Positions 55,421 through 62,772 of a stretch of DNA of 64,000 nt are shown here, in pieces (position 1 is the first letter of the stretch; each line of letters starts with the position of its first letter). The stretch covers positions 6,994,501 through 7,058,500 of the forward strand of contig NZ_CP135921.1 in the NCBI RefSeq assembly GCF_032397745.1, given 5' to 3'. Source of the DNA: Bradyrhizobium prioriisuperbiae. Lineage in GTDB: Bacteria > Pseudomonadota > Alphaproteobacteria > Rhizobiales > Xanthobacteraceae. The notes beneath the pieces are model-generated. The model saw nothing but the letters and a program-made list of their open reading frames with translations. It did not search any database and was not told the origin of the DNA. The translations under genes and the position numbers were made by a program.

Positions 55421-55858
55421 ATGGATCAGCAGAACTGGCAGCTCAACAGCGAGACGGTGATCGCTGTCGACGCTTCAATCGAGCGGCTCTGGGCTGTGCT
55501 GACAGACACTGAAGATGCGAGTCGATGCTTCATGGGCGCGCGCGTGACCGTCGGCAACGTCGGCGAGGCTTATCGCCTCGAACGAGAGGACGGCTGGGGC
55601 GTCGCCGGTGTCGTGCTGGCGAAGGACGCTCCGCGCAGATTGCGCGTGACCTGGGGACTCAAGACCCCGCCCGGCGTCACAATGCCGAACTGCGAGGTGG
55701 AGTACGTCATTGAGCCCGCCGCTGCTCGAGACGCAAGCCCGCGGCTTCAACTGAGCATCCGTGAGTACGTCGATGGGCCGGTGCCGCCACCGCTGGCACA
55801 AGCAAGTCGCACAGGCTGGGCGATGATTGCGCGGAACATCAAGGCGAAGTTTGCCTGA
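55421..55858 (+). CDS. SRPBCC (Bet v1-like) family protein
   Basis: A 145-residue protein of the START/Bet v1-like fold. It begins SETVIAVDASIERLWAVLTDTED, the usual first strand and helix, and ends with WAMIARNIKAKFA in the position of the long C-terminal helix. Members bind hydrophobic ligands or chaperone partners, and the ligand cannot be deduced. The ATG at 55421 follows AGGA; a TTG at 55412 lacks a ribosome site. Confidence 0.82.
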   Translation: MDQQNWQLNSETVIAVDASIERLWAVLTDTEDASRCFMGARVTVGNVGEAYRLEREDGWGVAGVVLAKDAPRRLRVTWGLKTPPGVTMPNCEVEYVIEPAAARDASPRLQLSIREYVDGPVPPPLAQASRTGWAMIARNIKAKFA

Positions 55859-55918
55859 GGCTCGACGCCCCGCTCGGAACGGTCTTTCGCGCGCCGCCAA
55901 GCCTGTCCGGCGGCCGCC

Positions 55919-56050
55919 TCAAGCCGCCTTGTTCTTCAACGGCTCGAACTTTTCCAGGATCTGGATCCGGATCTCCTCCGCGAGCGGGCCCTGGGCCCGG
56001 CGCAAGAGATTCCAGAGACGGATGAGTTCCTGCTGTTTCGCTTTATCCAT
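55919..56050 (-). CDS. Small 43-residue basic/acidic helix protein
   Basis: A short ORF with an excellent ribosome site, GGAGGTG six bases before the ATG. The product MDKAKQQELIRLWNLL... is predicted to be mainly helical, with IRIQILEKFEPLKNK near the end. No family is recognised. It lies convergent to the SRPBCC gene and divergent from the antitoxin gene. The ribosome site and helical character support expression. Confidence 0.55.
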   Translation of the reverse strand: MDKAKQQELIRLWNLLRRAQGPLAEEIRIQILEKFEPLKNKAA

Positions 56051-56177
56051 GGAGCCACCTCCGACTCAAATAATGAACGAAACGGGAACAAAAATCAAGT
56101 CACCAGCGTCGAACTTGAACATGATCGACCGATTTCGTATATGACTACAGTAGTCACACTCAATCAAGGCAATTACC

Positions 56178-56420
56178 GTGCGTGAAATCCAGCTGCGGGA
56201 TGCCAAAGCCGGGCTGTCGGCCGTGGTCGATGACGCGGTCCGTGGCGAACCGGCCATCATCACCCGCCACGGCAAACGCGAGGCCGTGATCCTGAGTTAT
56301 GACGAATGGCAGCGGCTCTCGCAGGTCCCCTCCTTCGGCCGGCTGCTGATGGCGGCACCGCTCACGCCGGAGGATTTACCCGAGCGCGATCGCACGCCAC
56401 CGCGTCAAACCGAGTTTTAG
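56178..56420 (+). CDS. Phd/YefM family antitoxin
   Basis: An 80-residue antitoxin with the Phd signature: EIQLRDAKAGLSAVVDDAV, then PAIITRHGKREAVILSYDEW. The N-terminal half binds DNA and represses the operon; the C-terminal half neutralises the toxin. The start is GTG at 56178. The palindrome-rich interval before the toxin gene is unusual, since such pairs normally overlap or nearly so. Confidence 0.93.
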   Translation: MREIQLRDAKAGLSAVVDDAVRGEPAIITRHGKREAVILSYDEWQRLSQVPSFGRLLMAAPLTPEDLPERDRTPPRQTEF

Positions 56421-56514
56421 AGCTTCCATTCCGACTAAATCGGAACGGAACCTCTAGATTCTTGTTTCGACGCGTTTTCTTCACGCGAACCGGTATCCAC
56501 TTCGCTCGAAAACG
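56420..56514. repeat. Palindromic element between antitoxin and toxin genes
   Basis: A 95-bp unit beginning with the imperfect stem TTCCATTCCGA/TCGGAACGGAA (56424-56450) and followed by a region containing CGCGTTTTCTTCACGCGAAC and TCGCTCGAAAACGC. I recognise this as a frequent dispersed element of Bradyrhizobiaceae genomes. It begins at the antitoxin stop codon and ends two bases before the toxin ATG. Confidence 0.7.
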
Positions 56515-56516
56515 CT

Positions 56517-56963
56517 ATGTCCGCCTTGTACCTCGTCGAGACCAATGTGATTTCGGCCGGAGCGCCGTCCCGCATGGCGCCCCCGCCCCTGATCGCCTGG
56601 ATGGACAGCCATTCCGCGTCCCTCTTCATCTCGACTGTGACGGTAGCGGAAATCCAGGACGGCATTGCCAAGGCGCGGCGCGAGGGCGCAACGCGAAAGG
56701 CCGCAGATCTCAAAGCCTGGCTCGACGTGCTGCTCCACCTCTATGACGACCGCATACTCGCATTCGACACGGCCACAGCGCGACTTGCGGGAAATTTGTC
56801 AGATCATGCGCGAGGACAGGGCCAGGCGCCGGGCTTTGCCGACATCATCATCGCCGCGACAGCGCAACGCCATGGTCTGACGATCCTCTCACGCAATATT
56901 AGGCATTTTGAGCCATTGGGTGTTCGTGTGTTCGATCCCTTTCTTGCATTGCCTCCTCCCTGA
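56517..56963 (+). CDS. vapC: PIN domain toxin (VapC/FitB-like)
   Basis: A 148-residue PIN-domain ribonuclease, partner of the Phd-type antitoxin 97 bp upstream. The first acidic position, usually Asp in LLDTNV, is Glu8 here (LVETNVIS). The other acids are in VTVAEIQDGI and FADIIIAATA. FitB/VapC toxins cleave RNA, typically tRNA or rRNA. No ribosome site precedes the ATG; the preceding bases belong to a palindromic element. Activity with Glu at the first position is possible but unproven. Confidence 0.88.
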   Translation: MSALYLVETNVISAGAPSRMAPPPLIAWMDSHSASLFISTVTVAEIQDGIAKARREGATRKAADLKAWLDVLLHLYDDRILAFDTATARLAGNLSDHARGQGQAPGFADIIIAATAQRHGLTILSRNIRHFEPLGVRVFDPFLALPPP

Positions 56964-56975
56964 TCGGGATGCCAC

Positions 56976-57848
56976 GTGTCACTGCACAACAGCCAAACCA
57001 TCCCCGCGTCTTCGCCGCGCGTCGCTAATAAGCCCGCCCCGCGCAAGCGGCGCGCCGGCAAACGCTGGACCCATGTCCTGCGCTCCGTACGCCGCTGGCG
57101 CGGCACGCTCTGGATGGGAGAGAGGCTGGCTGCGATCCCGACGTCGGTTCGGATTGCCTGTGTCGCGGTGATCATCCTCGCCCTCCTCCCGCTGGCCAAC
57201 CTCGCCTATCAGGTGGTGCGCAAGCCGACCGAACTGCTGTTCTTTGTCGAGGGCGCGCTGCACAAGGAGCCGACCGAGACCTGGCGGCAATATGGCGCGC
57301 TGTTCCGTGAATATTCTACCGACACCGTCGCGCCCGAGTTGCTGGCGGCATTGGCGCAGACCGAAAGCACCGGCAATCCGGTCGCGCGCACCTATTGGCG
57401 CAAGCAGCTGACCTGGAACCCGCTTGCCATCTACAAACCAGCATCGAGCGCGGTCGGCCTGTTCCAGATGACCGATCCGGCTTTCGCCGAGGCGAGCCGC
57501 TCCTGCATCCGCCGGCACACCGTGGTGGCCGACGAGTGCTGGTTCAACAGCTTCTACATCCGCGCCCTGCCAAGCCACGCGATCGAGCTCGCGTCGATCT
57601 ATTTGGACCGCCAGGTCGCCGGCGTTCTCACCGCCGTGCCCAACGCAAAAGCGACCCCGCGGCAGAAGCAGGACCTCGCCACCCTGATCCATCTCTGCGG
57701 CGCCGGCCCTGCCCGCGCCTTCGCGCGCCGCGGCTTCCAGCTGGCCGCAGGCGAGCGCTGCGGCGATCATCTCGCGTCGGCCTATCTCGCCAAGGTCAAT
57801 GTGATGAAGCGGCGGTTCGTGCGCCTGGCCGCGAACGAGCGGGATTAG
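56976..57848 (+). CDS. Membrane-anchored lytic transglycosylase (SLT) protein
   Basis: A 290-residue protein with a basic cytoplasmic N terminus, one membrane helix (ACVAVIILALLPLANLAY), and a periplasmic SLT domain. The catalytic Glu is in AALAQTESTGNPVAR; SAVGLFQMTDPAF and the later LIHLCGAGPARAF fit the fold. It would cleave peptidoglycan glycan strands. The start is GTG at 56976 after GGGA. It follows the PIN toxin gene by 12 bp on the same strand but is probably a separate unit. Confidence 0.88.
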   Translation: MSLHNSQTIPASSPRVANKPAPRKRRAGKRWTHVLRSVRRWRGTLWMGERLAAIPTSVRIACVAVIILALLPLANLAYQVVRKPTELLFFVEGALHKEPTETWRQYGALFREYSTDTVAPELLAALAQTESTGNPVARTYWRKQLTWNPLAIYKPASSAVGLFQMTDPAFAEASRSCIRRHTVVADECWFNSFYIRALPSHAIELASIYLDRQVAGVLTAVPNAKATPRQKQDLATLIHLCGAGPARAFARRGFQLAAGERCGDHLASAYLAKVNVMKRRFVRLAANERD

Positions 57849-57868
57849 GCGAAGTACCAGCGCTCCGG

Positions 57869-58195
57869 TTAGTACATGTTTGAGCAATCCGAACTTGGAA
57901 CACCCATGAAATTGCCGTGCCGGCACGTGAGGCCGGTCTCAGGATCGACCCAGGTGTTCTCGCGCTCGGTGTGGCTGAACCGCCAGCCGTGGGCGAGCAT
58001 GCATTGCTTGAATTGTCGTGATGTCGCGGTGCCGTTGTCGGGCATTCCGAACTTCTGCGCGCAAGCGTCCGTGTCGGCGTGAAGCTCGGCATCGCTGCGG
58101 GCGTATTTTCTGGTGGTGTTGTAGACGTCGTTGTCGGCTTGCGCATTCCGCATGCCACCGACCAGGACCAAAACGACCATCACAACACGCTTCAT
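57869..58195 (-). CDS. Small secreted cysteine-containing protein, unknown function
   Basis: A 108-residue protein from the ATG at 58195, six bases after GGAGG. A signal peptide ends near RNAQA. The mature part has four cysteines, in DACAQKF, KQCMLAHGW, LTCRHG and DCSNMY, which suggests two disulfides in the periplasm. The MLAHGWRF segment recurs in small secreted rhizobial proteins. No domain is recognised. It is convergent with the transglycosylase gene. Confidence 0.68.
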   Translation of the reverse strand: MKRVVMVVLVLVGGMRNAQADNDVYNTTRKYARSDAELHADTDACAQKFGMPDNGTATSRQFKQCMLAHGWRFSHTERENTWVDPETGLTCRHGNFMGVPSSDCSNMY

Positions 58196-58364
58196 CGTGG
58201 CCTCCACCTTGGCGTCGCTCACACGAATTGTGTCGCGAGCGCCTGGTGGCTTGGTTCAAAAGGAGCTGATTACAAATTGGACATGGAGAAGGTTCACGCG
58301 CCGTGAATTCCGGCGATGGCAGGGCTATCGCACATGAGAGTGAACGTGGTGAGCGGCATCCTCG

Positions 58365-58490
58365 CGGCCCATCCTTCGAGACGCCCGCCTTTGGCGGGCT
58401 CCTCAGGATGAGGTGTTGTTTCGCGGTGAAATCTTAGACCCTCATGGTGAGGAGCGCCGCTTGCGGCGCGTCTCGAACCATGAGGCCAGC
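58365..58490. repeat. Two-hairpin intergenic palindromic element
   Basis: Stem 1 has outer arms CATCCT (58370) and AGGATG (58405) around CGCCCGCC/GGCGGGC. Stem 2 has CCTCATGGT (58440-58448) and ACCATGAGG (58477-58485) around GCGCCGC/GCGGCGC. Such units are widely dispersed in Bradyrhizobium and relatives. It fills the gap downstream of transketolase. Confidence 0.75.
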
Positions 58491-58502
58491 CTCGACGCCT
58501 GA

Positions 58503-60524
58503 TTAATTCTTCCCGGGCTTGAGGCGCTGCAAGACCTTCGCAGCAACCGCCTCTGCGGTCATCCCGAAATGGCGAAACAGCTGCTCGCCCGGCCCCGATG
58601 CGCCGAAGGTGGACATGCCCACGAAAATTCCGCTGTCGCCGATATACCTGTCCCAACCGATCCGGACGGCGGCCTCGATGCCGACCCGAAGGACACCGTT
58701 GCCCAGGACGCTGCAGCGATAATTCTCCTCCTGCTGCTCGAACGCCTCCCAGCACGGCATCGATATCACCGCTGTCGGAATACCCTCCTGCTCGATCAGC
58801 TCCCTGGCGCCCAGCGCGACGGCGACTTCCGAGCCGGTTGCGAGCAGCGAAACCTGACGCGCGCCTCCGCTGGCCTCGGCCAGAACGTAGGCGCCGCGCG
58901 CACTCAGATTCTCGTCCGTGTGCACGGTGCGCGCCGGCGGTAACGCTTGGCGCGACAGGATCACGGATGACGGGCCGTTGCGCCGACCGAGCGCAATCTC
59001 CCAGCACTCCGCGACCTCGACGGCGTCCGCCGGCCGCAGCACGAACATGTTGGGGACAGCGCGCAGAGACGCCAGGCATTCGACGGGCTGATGCGTCGGG
59101 CCGTTCTGGCCGATGCCGATGGAATCGTGGCTGTTGACGAACACCACAGGCAATCCCATCAGCGCGGCCATGCGAATGGCAGGACGCAGGTAATCCGAGA
59201 AGGCCAGATACGTCGCGCCGACCGGAAAAATCCCGCCATGAGCGGCCATCCCGTTCATCAGCGATCCCATGGCGTGTTCGCGAACGCCATAGTGCAGAAA
59301 ACGACCTCCGCGCACATCCGCCGTGAACGCCGGCAAATCGTTATGACAACTCGACCCCTCCACATCCGCAGCGCCGCTGAGCAACTCCGGAATGACTCCG
59401 AAGAGAGTCGCGAGCGCTTCGTCGGATGACCGGATGGACGGCTGAGCAGGCCGCGCCATCGCGGATCGCTTGTAGGCCATCAAGGTGGCCTGCCAATCTG
59501 CCGGCATCTCCCCACGCGTCAGACGATCCAGCAGCACGCGCTTGTCGGGAGCAAGTCGCGAGACGCGCGTTGTCCACGCCTGATAGCGTGGTTCGTTGCG
59601 CATCTGCATCGAATCGCGCCAACCGTTCAGGATGCCCTGGGGAATGACGAACGGCTGATAGGTCCAGCCAAGGCGCTCGCGGGCCGCTTCCGTGTCCTCC
59701 CTGAACACGCGTCCGCCATGCGCCTCCCGCTTGCCTTCAAGACGCGACAGCCCGCGCCCGATCGTCGTGGTGCAGGCAATGATGGAAGGCCGAGAGTCAG
59801 ATTTGGCTTCGGTGATCGCGAGATCGATCGATTCAAAATCATGACCGTCGGCATCCAGCACGTGCCAGCCTGCCGCCCGGAAGCGCGCGCGGATGTCTTC
59901 GCTGGTGGTGAGCCCGGTGCCGCCATCATTGGTCATGGCGTTGTCGTCCCACAGCACGACAAGCCGTCCGAGCCGAAGATGTCCCGCCAGCGCCAGGGCC
60001 TCCTGCGCCACCCCCTCCATCAGGCATCCGTCACCGGCGATCACATAGGTGAAATGATCGACCAGCTCGGCGCCCAACTGGCCGCGCAGGTATTCCTCGG
60101 CGACGGCCATGCCGACACCGTTCGCAAATCCCTGACCGAGCGGTCCCGTGGTGACTTCGATGCCGTGCGCGATCGCATACTCCGGATGGCCGTGGCAGAT
60201 GGACTCGAGCGTGCGAAATCCCTTGATCTGCTCGATACTCATGGCCGCATAGCCACTGAGATAGAGCAGCGCATAAAGCAGCATGGAACCGTGGCCGTTC
60301 GACAGGATGAACCGGTCGCGATCGAACCAGGCGGGATCCGAAGGCTTGCATTTGAGATGCCGCGTGAACAGCACCGTCGCGATTTCCGCGCAGCCAAGCG
60401 GCGCGCCCGGGTGGCCATCGCCAGCGTTCGCGATGGCATCGAGAGACAGCATCCTGATCGCGTTGGCCATCGCCCGGTCGAGCTGACGGTCGTCGGTCAC
60501 AGGCGCGCGCGGCACGATATTCAT
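58503..60524 (-). CDS. tkt: Transketolase
   Basis: A 673-residue thiamine-diphosphate enzyme of the pentose phosphate and Calvin pathways that transfers two-carbon ketol units. The TPP motif is GDGCLMEGVAQEAL...DDNAMTNDG. GDGHPGAPLG is at the N terminus, the catalytic Glu is in YGVREHAMG, and HDSIGIGQNGPTHQPVE is near the centre. The ATG at 60524 is chosen, and the open frame to 60602 is not conserved. It has no cbb neighbours here, so it is probably the housekeeping or an accessory copy. Confidence 0.95.
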   Translation of the reverse strand: MNIVPRAPVTDDRQLDRAMANAIRMLSLDAIANAGDGHPGAPLGCAEIATVLFTRHLKCKPSDPAWFDRDRFILSNGHGSMLLYALLYLSGYAAMSIEQIKGFRTLESICHGHPEYAIAHGIEVTTGPLGQGFANGVGMAVAEEYLRGQLGAELVDHFTYVIAGDGCLMEGVAQEALALAGHLRLGRLVVLWDDNAMTNDGGTGLTTSEDIRARFRAAGWHVLDADGHDFESIDLAITEAKSDSRPSIIACTTTIGRGLSRLEGKREAHGGRVFREDTEAARERLGWTYQPFVIPQGILNGWRDSMQMRNEPRYQAWTTRVSRLAPDKRVLLDRLTRGEMPADWQATLMAYKRSAMARPAQPSIRSSDEALATLFGVIPELLSGAADVEGSSCHNDLPAFTADVRGGRFLHYGVREHAMGSLMNGMAAHGGIFPVGATYLAFSDYLRPAIRMAALMGLPVVFVNSHDSIGIGQNGPTHQPVECLASLRAVPNMFVLRPADAVEVAECWEIALGRRNGPSSVILSRQALPPARTVHTDENLSARGAYVLAEASGGARQVSLLATGSEVAVALGARELIEQEGIPTAVISMPCWEAFEQQEENYRCSVLGNGVLRVGIEAAVRIGWDRYIGDSGIFVGMSTFGASGPGEQLFRHFGMTAEAVAAKVLQRLKPGKN

Positions 60525-60754
60525 GTAAAATTCTTGTCTGTTGGGAACTGATAATTCATCACTAAATCGCAGACACCCGGGTCGGTGCACCCCATTGCGC
60601 AAGCCGCATGGTAACCGACGCCAAGCAGCGGCAGAAACAGTCCGAATCCCATGGCAGGTATGATCAGCATAGCGTCATGCGCGTGGTGGACAGCGACGAT
60701 TTTCGCTACCGCAGACCTCCGCGGCGCTGCTCGCCGATCTGCAGAAACAGGGGC

Positions 60755-61240
60755 ATGATGATCCGGCCATTGGTGAAATTTCCCGACCCGCGCCTGCGCC
60801 TGGTCGCGGCGACCATCGACGCTTTTGACGAAAATCTTCGCGATCTCGCGGCCGACCTGCTGGACACCCTGCGCGCCGCGCCGGGCATCGGGATCACCGC
60901 CCCGCATATCGGCGTGTTGAAGCGACTGGTGGTCCTCGAGCTTTCGGCCGGCGATGTCCGAACCTACGTCAATCCCGAAATCGTCTGGTCTTCCACCGAC
61001 ATGATGTCGCACCAGGAAGGCAGCGTCTCCATGCCGGGCGTCGTGGACGAGGTCGAACGTCCCGCGCGTGTCCGCATCAGTTATCAGGATCTGGACGGCG
61101 AGCGGCGGACGGAGGACGCCGATGGCCTGCTGTCGGTCTGCCATCAGCACGAAATCGACCAGCTCGACGGGATGTTCTGGCTTCAGCGGCTGTCACGGCT
61201 GAAGCGGGACCGGCTGATCAAGCGCTACGAGAAGCTGTAG
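60755..61240 (+). CDS. Peptide deformylase-like protein lacking metal ligands
   Basis: A 161-residue protein of the deformylase fold. Motif 1 is GIGITAPHIG (canonical GxGLAAPQ). Motif 2 reads QEGSVSMPG, so the metal-binding Cys is Ser90. Motif 3 reads HEIDQLDG (canonical HExDHLDG), so the second His is Gln136, while His132 and Glu133 remain. Two of three metal ligands are therefore lost and deformylase activity is doubtful. The ATG at 60755 is used (60758 is nearly equivalent). It is divergent from transketolase. Possible roles are a pseudoenzyme or altered-specificity hydrolase. Confidence 0.9.
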   Translation: MMIRPLVKFPDPRLRLVAATIDAFDENLRDLAADLLDTLRAAPGIGITAPHIGVLKRLVVLELSAGDVRTYVNPEIVWSSTDMMSHQEGSVSMPGVVDEVERPARVRISYQDLDGERRTEDADGLLSVCHQHEIDQLDGMFWLQRLSRLKRDRLIKRYEKL

Positions 61241-61440
61241 CGCGCGCACTGATGCGATGCTCGTGTGTGACAGCGCTTGCACGACAGTGCACTCCCCTCC
61301 CATTTGATAGATGGATCAAAGCTTTGCCGCCATTGCCTGAACCTGTTCAGTTGTGGCGTTTCTGCACTAGCGAAATCGTTACGATATGTAATTCTCCATG
61401 ACGCTTTGTGTCCTGGAATTTGGAAGTGGAGAATTTCCCC

Positions 61441-62559
61441 ATGTTGACAACGAGGGTGGCGACCACGAAGGGGCTTCGCTGGTTTCAATTTGCAGCGGCG
61501 GCCTTATGCGCTGCAGGGCTCATTCTCGTCTCAGGTGAAACTGCGCGCGCGCAGAACATCCAGGACATCCAGCAGGAGGTCGTCAACGGCGTCGTCCGAA
61601 CCGTGCTGCAGAACGTTCGCGATCAGGTCCAGCGCCGCCGGCCGCGAAATTCCACGGAGCCGCTGCGTTTCTCCGGCAGCGAGGCTTCGATCCTGGATTA
61701 CAACGACCCTTTCGCCAGCATCGTCTCCAGCGACCCCATGTACGGTCCCATGGGCGCCCTCGCCTACAACAAGGTTCCGACCAAGGCGCCGACGCTCGAG
61801 ACGATTCCGCAGTCCTATCTGTTCGGCGTCAACGTGATCGGGACCGGGGATGCCTCGTCATCCGGCGGCATCACCACGTCATCGGCTGCGATCGCCGGCG
61901 CTTTTGACGTGACGCGGGTCGGCGTCTTTACGGCGACGGACGCCCTGACCGTCATCGGCACGGCGACAGGTGTCTGGTCGAGTCTGCCGGGCATCGACGC
62001 GTCGGCAACGGCGGGTTCGGCGACCATCGCTTATGCGAACGGCGCCTTTTCAACCGACTTCACGGTGACGGGCACCTGGTCGACTGTCAGCCTGAAAGCG
62101 TTCGGTCTCGTGCTGCCCACCGACAGCACGGCCATCAGCTACGCGCCGAACGTCCAATACCGGTTCGATCTCGGCAACAGCTGGTACCTCGAACCGACCG
62201 TGGGCATAACCTATACCGAGAGCTACACCAGAAATTTCGAGACCAAGATCGGCGACAGCACGGAAGTGCATGGCGGCGCTCGTTTTGGCACGGAATGGCT
62301 GTGGGGGGACTGGAAGGTCCAGCCCTCGGCGACGGCCATCCTGTTCACGGTGGTCGATCAAAACTCGATCTTCGACCAGCTCAACCAGCTCGCGCCCAAC
62401 AACAGCGCCAGCAACAAGGATCTGCTGGGTGGCCGTGGCTCCGGCAAGCTCAACTTCATCTGGGACACCAATTTCTCCAGCTACATCGAAGCGCATGGCT
62501 CCAGCATCGGAAGCGCGAAGGCCTATGGCGGCTCCGGCGGCCTGCGCTGGACGTTCTGA
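61441..62559 (+). CDS. Outer-membrane beta-barrel (autotransporter-like) protein
   Basis: A 372-residue protein with a signal peptide ending TARAQN, which also serves as an ATG start after GGAG. A short polar segment with IQDIQQEVVNGVVRTVLQNV precedes a barrel-like part with alternating aromatic and small residues and a C-terminal aromatic end (LRWTF), as expected of an outer-membrane porin or autotransporter barrel. There is no large passenger. The cargo or channel role is unknown. It is preceded by 200 bp with no gene, including a likely promoter. Confidence 0.78.
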   Translation: MLTTRVATTKGLRWFQFAAAALCAAGLILVSGETARAQNIQDIQQEVVNGVVRTVLQNVRDQVQRRRPRNSTEPLRFSGSEASILDYNDPFASIVSSDPMYGPMGALAYNKVPTKAPTLETIPQSYLFGVNVIGTGDASSSGGITTSSAAIAGAFDVTRVGVFTATDALTVIGTATGVWSSLPGIDASATAGSATIAYANGAFSTDFTVTGTWSTVSLKAFGLVLPTDSTAISYAPNVQYRFDLGNSWYLEPTVGITYTESYTRNFETKIGDSTEVHGGARFGTEWLWGDWKVQPSATAILFTVVDQNSIFDQLNQLAPNNSASNKDLLGGRGSGKLNFIWDTNFSSYIEAHGSSIGSAKAYGGSGGLRWTF

Positions 62560-62615
62560 TTAACGAGATTTGCTGATCCTGTTTGTTCGCCGAGCGATTA
62601 GATCATCTTATCTTT

Positions 62616-62730
62616 GTCGTTACCGGGCTTGTCCTCAGCGACTTCGGCTTCGCCGAAGTCGCGGAAACAACCCCGATTAGGGACGCACTGCGCCCCTAAG
62701 CGAGATCACCGGGACAAGCCCGGTGATGAC
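62616..62730. repeat. Nested palindromic element after the barrel gene
   Basis: An outer pair ACCGGGCTTGTCC (62622-62634) and GGGACAAGCCCGGT (62711-62724) encloses a perfect 11-bp hairpin GCGACTTCGGC/GCCGAAGTCGC (62638-62662). It is the dispersed class seen in many alphaproteobacteria. It lies between convergent genes. Confidence 0.75.
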
Positions 62731-62772
62731 ATGTGAGTGGCGAGGCGCTTCAATTTCCAACGCCCACAGGCC

